Part shown: positions 24,620-32,525 of the stretch, one piece after another | How positions within the stretch are numbered: position 1 is the first letter of the stretch | How the letters are laid out: every line of letters begins with the position of its first letter | Assembly (NCBI RefSeq): GCF_001612745.1 | Contig: NZ_BDBA01000002.1 | Location: 53,879-117,878 of the forward strand | From: Nocardia amamiensis NBRC 102102 | Lineage (GTDB): Bacteria; Actinomycetota; Actinomycetes; Mycobacteriales; Mycobacteriaceae | Length of the DNA: 64,000 nucleotides | Direction: 5' to 3' | The notes under the pieces: model-generated | Seen by the model: only the letters and a program-made list of their open reading frames with translations | What the model was told of the DNA's origin: nothing | The model's database searches: none | Translations under genes and position numbers: made by a program

Positions 24620-25743
24620 GCTTCGAACCTCACAAGCGAACGATGTTTCGGTGAGACGATCGACTCGCGAGCGGGATGCAGGCCGAAAGTCAGCCGTGCC
24701 GCTGTTTCCAGCGAGATCGACGGTGCCACTGCCGATTTGTCGAGCGCGCTGAGCACCGTGAGCAGGTTGACCCGGTCGAACGAGCGGTCCAGGCCGATGT
24801 ATCGCAGCCCGATCAGCGTGTTCTGCCATTTGGCGCTCAGGCGGCCGAAGCGCTCGCCGAGGGCCGACACGTTGACGACGTGGTCGCGGCCGGCCGCAAC
24901 TATGCGCACCCACTTGCCGAAGGCGTGCTGGTCGATCATGCGGGCCGCCTCCACCAGGGCACGCAGCGCGGGCGCCTGAGCGCCGTTGGTGATGTGCACG
25001 ATCTCGACATCCGAAACTGACTGTGTTGCAAGGCCGTCCGCAAGGGCGATCAGCACCTTTGCCGCGGTGTCACGCGGCACGCAGTCCACGCGCGCGTTCT
25101 TCATCGCGGGCAGCAGCCCCAACGGGAGGTCGTTCCAGCGCTCAGACAACAGGTACAGCGAGTTCTTGTACAGGGTCTCACCCGTCCGCGAGTCGCCGAG
25201 CAGGGCAGGCAGACGGGCCAGCAACAGTGGCACGCCCAGCTCGGCCGCCCGGCGCAGCACGGCTTGTTCGCCCATCCACTTGAAATGCTCGTATCGCGTA
25301 CGATCACCACCGGCGCCGAGCCGGGTCTCGGGCACGACGCCCACCGCCGACCCGGCCACATACGCCGTCGAGGTCTGCAGGTACGGCACCGGGCGGCCGG
25401 AGATTTCAGCGAGCCGCGCGGCGAATCCGACCCCGTACACCGCACCGACAACGTTGCTCACCTGCAGCGACTCCGCAGTGCCCTGCCAATCCGTGCTCCC
25501 AGCGCAGTTGACGACACAGGTCACCTTCTCGGCAAGCCGCTCGAGCGCTGCGCGGTCGAGTCCCCAGTCGCGTGCGGTGATGTCGCCATCGACCAATTCG
25601 ATATCCCGCGAATGGGATTCGATCCGCCGCCGCAGCCGAGTGGTCCCGGTCGAACGGCGCACGAGACCGACCGTCTGCGCCGGAACGTGGTCGACCAGCG
25701 CGTGCCCGAGTTGTCCGCTGAGGCCGGCCACGAGGATGGTCAT
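24616..25743 (-). CDS. Stand-alone thioester reductase-like SDR (NAD_binding_4, fatty acyl reductase type)
   Basis: A 375-residue extended SDR resembling the terminal reductase domains of NRPS/carboxylic-acid reductases and fatty acyl reductases. It has ILVAGLSGQLGHALVD (cofactor loop), VTCVVNCAGSTDW, active-site TSTAYVAGSAVG and the Tyr-Lys pair in RYEHFKWMGEQAVL, followed by LLLARLPALLGDSRTGE. Such enzymes release ACP-bound acyl groups reductively as aldehyde or alcohol using NADPH. It overlaps neighbours by 4 bp on both sides. With ACP and FAAL nearby, reductive release of an acyl-ACP is the natural inference. Confidence 0.75.
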   Translation of the reverse strand: MTILVAGLSGQLGHALVDHVPAQTVGLVRRSTGTTRLRRRIESHSRDIELVDGDITARDWGLDRAALERLAEKVTCVVNCAGSTDWQGTAESLQVSNVVGAVYGVGFAARLAEISGRPVPYLQTSTAYVAGSAVGVVPETRLGAGGDRTRYEHFKWMGEQAVLRRAAELGVPLLLARLPALLGDSRTGETLYKNSLYLLSERWNDLPLGLLPAMKNARVDCVPRDTAAKVLIALADGLATQSVSDVEIVHITNGAQAPALRALVEAARMIDQHAFGKWVRIVAAGRDHVVNVSALGERFGRLSAKWQNTLIGLRYIGLDRSFDRVNLLTVLSALDKSAVAPSISLETAARLTFGLHPARESIVSPKHRSLVRFEA

Positions 25744-26909
25744 GACACCCTCACGTCGGAGTCGTAGCGATCCTCGCCCCGCAGGCCGCCGGCGACCATC
25801 TCCAGCATCATCTCGTCGCTGCCCCCGCCGAGCCGGGCCAGGCGGGCGTCGCGCCACAGCCTGCTCAGCGGGGTCTCGTCCTCGAGATAGCCCGAGCCGC
25901 CGAAGACATGCATGCAGTCGCTCATGACTCGCTCACCGAGCCGGGCGGTTGTCACCTTGAGCCCCGCGACATCGCGTGCGCCACAACCGCTTCCGGCGGC
26001 CAGCCGCTCCCCCGCCGCGTAGACCGCGAACTCCGCCATCCGCACCTGGGCCGCCAGCTCGGCCAGCCGCAACCGCAACGCCTGGTGATCGATCAGCGGC
26101 GTGCCGAACTGCCGGCGTCTGCGCGCATGCGACACCGCCAATCCCAGGGTGTAATTGCAGCCGCCGACCAGCTGGGCGACGACGGACAGCCGCTCGTGCA
26201 TCAACGCCCACGAAGCCACCGCCAGTCCGCCGCCGATCCGGCCGAGGATCGCCTCGTCACCCACCTCCGCATCGATTCGGACCCACGACGTGTCCAGGCA
26301 GGCGGTGCCCGCCTTGGTATGCCGCTTCATCGTGGTGATCGCGGCCGACGGCACGGTCACCGTCGTCAGCAAGGGCGGCCGGTTCTCCTCGACCACGTAC
26401 TTGCCGAGCACGACTGCGAAGTCGCACACCTCGCCCAACGACAAGTACTTCTTCTCGCCGCGCACCCTGATGCGACCGTCGCCGAGTGGCGTGATCAGGG
26501 TTTCGATCCCGAGCAGATCGGATCCGCCCACGGGCTCCGACGCGCCGAACGCGCCGATCGTCGTGCCGTCGAGCACGCCGTTCAACAGCCGCTCGTGCTC
26601 GGCGTTCGCGCCGAATCGCCGCAGCGCCGAGGCACAGGTTTCCAATTGCAGGCTCAGGCCCACCGAGATACCGAACAGGCCCTGGTACGCAACGCGCTCG
26701 GCGATCAGCAGTCCCAGGATTGGATCGCCGACCGTCGACTCCTGCGGCCACCGCTGCCGGAAAAGGCCCTCCGCCGCCAGCTCCTCGACGAGTCCGCGCG
26801 GGAAGATGCCTGATCGCTCCGCCTCGGCGCCGTAGCGATCGACGGCAGCGCCGATGATCTTGTCCAGGCGCGCCCGCTCGGAGTCGCCGACGGTCCCCGC
26901 ATACCTCAT
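25740..26909 (-). CDS. Acyl-CoA (acyl-ACP) dehydrogenase
   Basis: A 389-residue flavoprotein dehydrogenase. N-terminal helical domain, then GAFGASEPVGGSDLLGIETL (FAD/substrate loop), GEKKYLSLGEVCDFAVVLGK, and the C-terminal bundle with HARRRRQFGTPLIDHQALRL, HVFGGSGYLED and the region GGGSDEMMLEMVA, whose acidic residue is the likely catalytic base. It introduces an alpha,beta double bond into an acyl thioester. Start chosen at 26909 because it gives a 4-bp overlap with the FAAL gene. In the pathway it could desaturate the FAAL-activated chain on the ACP. Confidence 0.9.
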   Translation of the reverse strand: MRYAGTVGDSERARLDKIIGAAVDRYGAEAERSGIFPRGLVEELAAEGLFRQRWPQESTVGDPILGLLIAERVAYQGLFGISVGLSLQLETCASALRRFGANAEHERLLNGVLDGTTIGAFGASEPVGGSDLLGIETLITPLGDGRIRVRGEKKYLSLGEVCDFAVVLGKYVVEENRPPLLTTVTVPSAAITTMKRHTKAGTACLDTSWVRIDAEVGDEAILGRIGGGLAVASWALMHERLSVVAQLVGGCNYTLGLAVSHARRRRQFGTPLIDHQALRLRLAELAAQVRMAEFAVYAAGERLAAGSGCGARDVAGLKVTTARLGERVMSDCMHVFGGSGYLEDETPLSRLWRDARLARLGGGSDEMMLEMVAGGLRGEDRYDSDVRVS

Positions 26910-28567
26910 ATCCGTCCCCCGGCCGCAGTCGTCACCGTGGCGCCCGCCTGGTGGCGCCGCCATATCTCGCGACGTCGAGGTTTCCCGCTTGTTGTCATCG
27001 GCAGATCATTCGGCTTCAGTTGCAGCCATTCCACTTTCGTTGTATCGCTGAGGATTCCGGACAGAATGCGCTGAATTTCGGCACGCTCTGCCGGTTCGAG
27101 GGCGAACTCCGTCGCGATAATGACGGCGGGCCCTTCGATCGAGTTCGAACCCACGACGCATGATCGGCGAAACAGGCTGGGCTGCAACACATCGACCAGC
27201 TGTCCCTCGAGATCCTCCATGTGGACCGCCTCGCCGCGGACCTTGATCGAATCACCGATTCGGCCCACCACGTAGAGCTCAGTGTTGTAGACGAATCCGC
27301 TGTCGCCGGTACGCAGCCAGTCGCCCACCCGGTCGGTATCGATCACGCCGTTCTCGGTCGAATAGCTCCGCGCCACCGATGCGCCCCGCACCCAGATCTC
27401 GCCAACGACACATTCGGGCAGCTCCTGCTGATCCTCGTCACGGATCGACAGCTCCAGCCCTCGCAGCGGCATGCCGCAGCTGACCATCCATCCGGACCGA
27501 ATCGATTGGGTGCCATCGATTTCGGTCTCATTCAGGATCGCGACACGTCGTCCGAATGGCGCGATGGTCTGCCCGAGGTCGACCGCCAACGCGCGCTGTC
27601 CCGGCCGCACCCCGGTCACTGCGAGCGTACCCTCGGCCAGCCCGTAGGCCGGCGTGAGTGCGGTGAACTTGAAGCCGCCCGGCTGCAGCAGCGCGCCGAA
27701 CTGCGAGAGCGTATCCAGTTGCACACGCTCGGCCCCGCTGATCACCGAACGAATAGCCGAAAAATCGCAGTCCTGCACTTCCTGCGGCTGGACCCGCCGT
27801 ACGACCCATTCGAACCCGAAGTTGGGCATGACCATGACCTCGTACCGCTTGTGCCCGTACTCGCGCAGCCAGATGAGCGGGTCGCGCACGAAGTCGCCGG
27901 GCGACATCAGCTTCGCTTCGGCCTGCGTCGTGACCGGCGTCAGCATGCCGCCGATCAGGCCCATGTCGTGATACAGCGGAAGCCAGGACACACCGAACTG
28001 ATCGCCGAAGCCCGCCCATTCGCGAATCATCGCCAGATTCGCCTCGATGTTTTCGCGAGTAATGCACAGCCCCTTCGGATTTCCGCGCGATCCCGAGGTG
28101 AATTGCATGATCACGGGACCGTCGTGGTACTGCTGGCCCGACTCGACGCACGAACTCCATCCCAACTCGAGGGGACGCACCTTCCGACCGGAGGAATCGA
28201 AAGCGGCGGTGAGGGTTTCGCGATAGCGCTGCTCGGATGCGAAGTGCCGCACGCCGCTGATTCCGGCGATGCCCGCAACGAAGGGCGCGTATCCGCTCGT
28301 CCCCGACAGCGCCTTCGGTCCTGGCAGTACCGTCGGCACCGCACCCATCCAGATCAGCCCGAAGAAGCTCAGGATGAAATCCGCGCTCTGCCCGAGCACG
28401 ATCGGCACGACTTCGCCCGGCCGCACCCCCGCCTCGCGGAATTCGGTGGCCTTGCTGCGGACACCGGCGGCCAGCTCAGCGTAGCTGTGCCGCTGCCACT
28501 GCGCGTCGCGCCAAAAGCTCAATCCGCGGTCTGGTGCGGGATGGTCGATCCATGCTGTCAGAGTCAT
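26906..28567 (-). CDS. Fatty acyl-AMP ligase (FAAL)
   Basis: A 553-residue ANL enzyme of the FAAL type. Adenylation motifs: IMQFTSGSRGNPKGLCITRE (A3), WLPLYHDMGLIGGMLTP, LTPAYGLAEGTLAVTGVRPG (the FAAL-type A5 region), LRTGDSGFVYNTELYVVGR, and DSIKVRGEAVHMEDLE. FAALs form acyl-AMP and pass the acyl group directly to a carrier protein rather than to CoA. ATG at 28567 with GGAGGGACAA upstream. It is the first gene after an intrinsic terminator, so it should have its own promoter in a short 60-bp leader. The acid activated is unknown; the ACP of this operon is the likely acceptor. Confidence 0.92.
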   Translation of the reverse strand: MTLTAWIDHPAPDRGLSFWRDAQWQRHSYAELAAGVRSKATEFREAGVRPGEVVPIVLGQSADFILSFFGLIWMGAVPTVLPGPKALSGTSGYAPFVAGIAGISGVRHFASEQRYRETLTAAFDSSGRKVRPLELGWSSCVESGQQYHDGPVIMQFTSGSRGNPKGLCITRENIEANLAMIREWAGFGDQFGVSWLPLYHDMGLIGGMLTPVTTQAEAKLMSPGDFVRDPLIWLREYGHKRYEVMVMPNFGFEWVVRRVQPQEVQDCDFSAIRSVISGAERVQLDTLSQFGALLQPGGFKFTALTPAYGLAEGTLAVTGVRPGQRALAVDLGQTIAPFGRRVAILNETEIDGTQSIRSGWMVSCGMPLRGLELSIRDEDQQELPECVVGEIWVRGASVARSYSTENGVIDTDRVGDWLRTGDSGFVYNTELYVVGRIGDSIKVRGEAVHMEDLEGQLVDVLQPSLFRRSCVVGSNSIEGPAVIIATEFALEPAERAEIQRILSGILSDTTKVEWLQLKPNDLPMTTSGKPRRREIWRRHQAGATVTTAAGGRI

Positions 28568-28630
28568 TTGTCCCTCCGATTCGGTAGTGCTGATACTCAG
28601 ACCGGGGACCAGGCCGGCTGCGAAAACGAA

Positions 28631-28666
28631 GAGACCGAGGGTTGCCGACAGGCAATCCTCGGTCTC
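28631..28666 (-). terminator. Intrinsic terminator between the MmpL gene and the FAAL operon
   Basis: Arms GAGACCGAGGGTTGCC (28631-28646) and GGCAATCCTCGGTCTC (28651-28666) pair at 15 of 16 positions (the exception a G-T pair) around a 4-nt loop. On the minus strand the stem is followed by TTCGTTTTCG, a T-rich tract. It lies 35 bp after the mmpL stop and 63 bp before the FAAL start. Confidence 0.88.
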
Positions 28667-28701
28667 GGTGTGGCTTGCGGAGGTTCCGCCTGCCGAGTGG
28701 C

Positions 28702-30837
28702 TCAGTCCGTCCGAGCAAGCTCGCGAGGAGGTTCCTCCTCGGCGAGCGGTGACTTCTCCGGCCGCTGAGCAAGAGCGCTCGGCCACCAGATCGTCGGACC
28801 GATGTCCAGGTTCAGTGCCGTCACGAGGATCGAGCGCACGATCAGCGCGTCGAGCAGCAAGCCGACGGCCACGAGTACGCCGATCTCGGCCATGAACACA
28901 ATGGACAACGTTGCGAGCACTGCGAATGTACCGGCCAGCACCAGGCCGGCCGAGGTGATCACATTTCCGGTCGAGGCCAGCGCGATCAGCGCCGCGCGGC
29001 GTGTTCCGTGGTGCGATGCTTCTTCGCGCACCCTGGACATCAGGAAGATGTTGTAGTCGACGCCGAGTGCGACGAGGAAGACGAAGCCGAGCAGCGGCAG
29101 TGAGGGATCGGCGCCGTTGAATCCGAACAACTCGAACAGCCACCGGCTCAGACCGAGCGCCGCGAAGAACGACAGCACGACCGTTGCCATCAGCAAGACG
29201 GGCGCCAGCACCGCGCGCAGCAGGAGCATCAAGATCAACATGATCATGACGAGCACCAACGGCACGATCACCTTGTTGTCTCGCACCTGGGCACGCTCGG
29301 TATCGAGCGTGACGGCCGTATTTCCACCGACCTTCGCTTCGGCACCGTCGATCGCATGCACCGCAGCACGGGTGCGGTCGACCGTGTCCTCCGCGGCCTT
29401 ACTGTCGGGAGGATCGGCGAGTGTGCCTTCGATGTAGAACTGCCCGTCCTTCACCACCGGACTTTTGACGGGTCCGATGCGATCGACGCTCGTCAATGCG
29501 GACTGGACTGCCGCCACGTGGTCGGCAGAGCCGACGATGAAGAACGGGTTGCCGGCGCCGATGTCGAAGTGCCGACCGAGAATCTCCTCGCCGGCCACTG
29601 CGTCGGCATCGCCGACGAACGAGTCCCTGGTCGCGATTCCGTCCGCTGTGAAGCCGATCACTCCGGCTGCCGCCACGAGCAGTACCGCGACTGTGCCGAT
29701 CCATACTGCCCGCGGCCGAGTCGCGACCGCGTTGCCGATGCGTTTCCAGATCCCGGTTTCGCTCGGTTCGATGGATCCAACCGCAGGGTGACGTGGCCAG
29801 AAGACCCCTCGACCAGCAATCACCAGCAGCGCGGGCAGCAATGTGATCATCACGGCGAACGAGACCACAACGCCGATAGCGCAAACCGGTCCCAGCCCTT
29901 TGGTCGAGTTCATGTCGGCGGCGAGGAAAGCGAGCATCCCCACCACGACCGTCGCCGCGCTTGCCATGATCGCTGGAGCGGCCCGCTGCAGCGCGATCGC
30001 CATCGCCTCATGGCGGTCCTCATGCCGTCGCAGTTCCTCGCGATAGCGCGCCACCAGCAGCAACGCATAGTCCGTGCCCGCGCCGAATACGAGCACCATC
30101 AGCGCAGACGCACCCATCGCGGTGACCGTCACGTCAGCCTTGGTCGCCAAGTACACGGCGCCTTGCGCGACCACCAAGCCGAATATCGCTGCGATGAGCG
30201 GCAACAACCACAGCACGGGACCGTAACTGATCAACAGGACAACGATGACGACAGCGGCCGCTGCCAAGACCAGGACACCGTCGATAGCACCGAACGCCCA
30301 GCCGTAGCCCGCCGCATACCCGACGGGGCCCGTGATGTGGAACGCAAGGCCGTCGGTCCGAGGAGGCAATTGCTCCTTGAGCTCGTCCACGATTTTCGCG
30401 ATGTCCGGCCAGGCACCGCCGGCCGTGTGTATCGGAAGCAAGACCTGTAGCGCCTGTCCATCCTTCGATGGCACCGGCCCGACAACCTTTTCCGCGATGA
30501 CGTGCTCGCTCTTCCCGAGCGCTGCGACGTCGGCCTCGGCTGCCGACACGTCGGCGGGTGTGATGCCGCTCGGACGTTCGTAGACGAGGACGGCGGACGA
30601 TTCGTCCGCATCGAGGAACTTTTGCGAGGCTTCGAAGGCGCGGGTTGATTCCGCGCTGCCGGGCAACCACTCGACCGCGTCGTTCGTCTGGGCGCCTTTC
30701 AACTCGGAAGCCAATCCGCCGATGGCGACCAGCGCGATGATCCATGCGATAACAACGACCCACTTGGACCTTCTGCCAGTGGGGATTTGCGCGAGTCGGC
30801 CAAGGGCACCGGTCGCGTCGAACGTCGAAAGACTCAT
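28702..30837 (-). CDS. MMPL-family RND transporter (lipid/polyketide exporter)
   Basis: A 711-residue RND permease with two MMPL halves. There is one TM near the N-terminus (WVVVIAWIIALVAIGGLA), a first extracytoplasmic domain (about 50-180), and a TM block with MGASALMVLVFGAGTDYALLL and GMLAFLAADMNSTKGLG. A second extracytoplasmic domain precedes a second TM block with ALGVDYNIFLMSRVREEASH. Both Asp-Tyr pairs of the proton relay (GTDYA, GVDYN) are intact. MmpL proteins export envelope lipids, siderophores and lipidic natural products. Its place inside the cluster suggests export of the finished meroterpenoid or a lipid-linked form. Flanked by hairpins, so probably monocistronic. Confidence 0.93.
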   Translation of the reverse strand: MSLSTFDATGALGRLAQIPTGRRSKWVVVIAWIIALVAIGGLASELKGAQTNDAVEWLPGSAESTRAFEASQKFLDADESSAVLVYERPSGITPADVSAAEADVAALGKSEHVIAEKVVGPVPSKDGQALQVLLPIHTAGGAWPDIAKIVDELKEQLPPRTDGLAFHITGPVGYAAGYGWAFGAIDGVLVLAAAAVVIVVLLISYGPVLWLLPLIAAIFGLVVAQGAVYLATKADVTVTAMGASALMVLVFGAGTDYALLLVARYREELRRHEDRHEAMAIALQRAAPAIMASAATVVVGMLAFLAADMNSTKGLGPVCAIGVVVSFAVMITLLPALLVIAGRGVFWPRHPAVGSIEPSETGIWKRIGNAVATRPRAVWIGTVAVLLVAAAGVIGFTADGIATRDSFVGDADAVAGEEILGRHFDIGAGNPFFIVGSADHVAAVQSALTSVDRIGPVKSPVVKDGQFYIEGTLADPPDSKAAEDTVDRTRAAVHAIDGAEAKVGGNTAVTLDTERAQVRDNKVIVPLVLVMIMLILMLLLRAVLAPVLLMATVVLSFFAALGLSRWLFELFGFNGADPSLPLLGFVFLVALGVDYNIFLMSRVREEASHHGTRRAALIALASTGNVITSAGLVLAGTFAVLATLSIVFMAEIGVLVAVGLLLDALIVRSILVTALNLDIGPTIWWPSALAQRPEKSPLAEEEPPRELARTD

Positions 30838-30892
30838 CGATTCCTCCGTCGTGAACTACAGCGGATCGCGTCCGATCACCGACATCACAAAG

Positions 30893-30921
30893 CGTGACAT
30901 ACGCATTCGGTGCCTGTCACG
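30893..30921 (-). promoter_or_regulatory. Inverted repeat upstream of the MmpL gene (candidate operator)
   Basis: CGTGACA (30893-30899) and TGTCACG (30915-30921) are perfect 7-bp inverted arms with a 15-bp spacer, 56 bp upstream of the MmpL start. A regulator bound here would control export. The identity of the binder is unknown. Confidence 0.4.
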
Positions 30922-30995
30922 CCGTCTGTCAGGACGCGGGCTCTCGCCTTTGATGGGAGTGCAGTGTCGGGTTACGGTGGTGGTCAGGCGGCGAA

Positions 30996-31024
30996 GGAAG
31001 AAGGGCCGAAGCGACCCTCCTTCC
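30996..31024 (-). terminator. Hairpin after the TetR-like gene
   Basis: GGAAGAAGGG (30996-31005) pairs with CCCTCCTTCC (31015-31024) at 9 of 10 positions around a 9-nt loop, directly after the TetR-like stop on the minus strand. It probably ends the polyketide-core transcript; no T-tract. Confidence 0.55.
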
Positions 31025-31027
31025 CGG

Positions 31028-31492
31028 CTAGCCGACCAGGTAACGCTGGATAGTTGGCGCGATGACGCCGAGGATCTCATCGGGCGCTGCCGAGGCAATC
31101 GGCTCCACCTGCACAATGTAGCGCAGCATGATCACGCCCATCACCTGCGACACTGCCGCGTTGAGGTGCAGCGGCGGCACCCCGAGCAGCTTCGCCGTTT
31201 CCTCGATGGTCTTGGGCGGATCCGCCATCTTCCCGACCGCCTGCGCAAACACCGTAGAGGACATGAACTCTCGCATCTGCGTCGCACCCGCGTCGCTGGT
31301 GAACGCGGCTCGATACCGCTCGAGGAGCGCCGGCCGCACCTGGGGATCGTCCCAGAACTGCAGGAAGGTACGGATGAGGTTCTCGCCCAACTGCTTTCGT
31401 TCCCCGTTGTCCGACCCGACCGCGGCCGCGGCCAGCGCCTCCCCGTATGCGGTCAGGGCGTCCGGCCCTTCCCTATCGGCTCCTGTGGACAT
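31028..31492 (-). CDS. TetR-family ligand-binding domain protein without an HTH domain
   Basis: A 154-residue protein from a well-supported ATG (GGAGGGAAA upstream). From about residue 25 it matches the C-terminal ligand domain of actinobacterial TetR regulators (LLERYRAAFTSDAGATQMRE, and IMLRYIVQVEPIASAAPDE followed by PTIQRYLVG). The N-terminal 50-60 residues that carry the DNA-binding HTH are missing: the first residues MSTGADREGPDALTAYGEAL show no HTH, and no HTH is encoded upstream in other frames. It could be a truncated regulator or a stand-alone ligand sensor or dimerisation partner. Last gene of the core polyketide unit. Confidence 0.7.
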   Translation of the reverse strand: MSTGADREGPDALTAYGEALAAAAVGSDNGERKQLGENLIRTFLQFWDDPQVRPALLERYRAAFTSDAGATQMREFMSSTVFAQAVGKMADPPKTIEETAKLLGVPPLHLNAAVSQVMGVIMLRYIVQVEPIASAAPDEILGVIAPTIQRYLVG

Positions 31493-31543
31493 TTTCCCTC
31501 CATCTATCAGCCCCGCCCGAGCAGGGACTCGGTAATTCAAAGG

Positions 31544-31555
31544 TCATCATGATGA
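31544..31555. promoter_or_regulatory. 12-bp perfect palindrome between the prenyltransferase and TetR-like genes
   Basis: TCATCATGATGA is a perfect palindrome in the 89-bp gap, 52 bp upstream of the TetR-like start. It may be an operator; nothing else supports this. Confidence 0.25.
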
Positions 31556-31581
31556 TCGAAAAGTAACTGTGCCGACTTGCG

Positions 31582-32499
31582 CTATGCGCTGTCCTCGATA
31601 GCGTCGAACACTTCCAATTTCCGCCACGTCGGATGCGGCTCCTGAAAATACCAGCCGAGTTTGTAATTCTCGCCACTGGATGAGACTACGCCACCGTAAA
31701 CAATGATCCGCTTGCCGGCGTACGAGTACGGCGCATCCTTCAGAAATCGGCTGACCACCGGCCCGGCCGGTGTCGGAAGTGGTATCGGCTCCGGAGTTAC
31801 GGCCGAAAAGCATATCCGCTGGACCTCCGGAGTATCCCAGCTGAAGGTCGGATATATCGAGAAGGATTTTTGGACGAACTCCATCATTTGCTCACTCGGT
31901 TCCGGAAGCCCGAGTTCACGAAGCATCGATGAGACCGTCTCCGGCTGCAGAATGCCGTCGGGCAGCCCGCCGAAGTACACATTGATCGTCCTGGCCCGGT
32001 AGTCGATCGCGAGCATCGAGACGTTCTCATCCAGGCCGTAGCCCGCGAGAACCTCGGCATTCGCGGCCAAACCGGGTGGGATGGACGGCAGGCCGGACAG
32101 CGTGGCAAGTGCCTGCCAATTATCCAGCGGAAACCCGACATAGGATTTCCGGAAACCGCGAATTACTCCACAGTCGACACCGTAAGCGGTGATTGCACAT
32201 CGATCTCGGATTTCCGAGAGCAGCGTCGCGGCGGGATGGCCGGTCTCCGCAATGAATCCGTTCAACACCGCAAGGTCGTATGGATCGACATCGCTCGGGG
32301 GCACGCTGAAGGTAATTTCGATCTCACCGCTGCGTGGCTCGTCTGCGTCAATGCCGAGGACGACCATGGATTCCGCGAGTACGTCTCGGTACGCGGCAAG
32401 AACCGGCGAAACCTTGTCGGATGAGCAGGCCACACCCAGTGACCGAGCCGTTTCCTCGACGACCGACAAGATCTCAGCCGCTCTGTCGGTATCAGGCAT
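31582..32499 (-). CDS. ABBA-type aromatic prenyltransferase (NphB/CloQ family)
   Basis: A 305-residue soluble prenyltransferase, almost exactly the length of NphB (307). It starts with the family-typical helix (EILSVVEETARSLGVACSSD) and contains alternating strands with TINVYFGGLPDGILQPETV, MEFVQKSFSIYPTFSWDTP and the C-terminal YAGKRIIVYGGVVSSSGEN YKLGWYFQ-type ending (quoted in parts). These Mg-dependent or independent enzymes attach a prenyl group from DMAPP, GPP or FPP to aromatic carbons. In furaquinocin, naphterpin and furanonaphthoquinone pathways they prenylate THN-derived (amino)naphthoquinols. ATG 32499 with GGAGG upstream. No donor-synthesis genes are in the window. Confidence 0.9.
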   Translation of the reverse strand: MPDTDRAAEILSVVEETARSLGVACSSDKVSPVLAAYRDVLAESMVVLGIDADEPRSGEIEITFSVPPSDVDPYDLAVLNGFIAETGHPAATLLSEIRDRCAITAYGVDCGVIRGFRKSYVGFPLDNWQALATLSGLPSIPPGLAANAEVLAGYGLDENVSMLAIDYRARTINVYFGGLPDGILQPETVSSMLRELGLPEPSEQMMEFVQKSFSIYPTFSWDTPEVQRICFSAVTPEPIPLPTPAGPVVSRFLKDAPYSYAGKRIIVYGGVVSSSGENYKLGWYFQEPHPTWRKLEVFDAIEDSA

Positions 32500-32525
32500 T
32501 TTGCCTCCAAGGGTTTGAATTGTAA

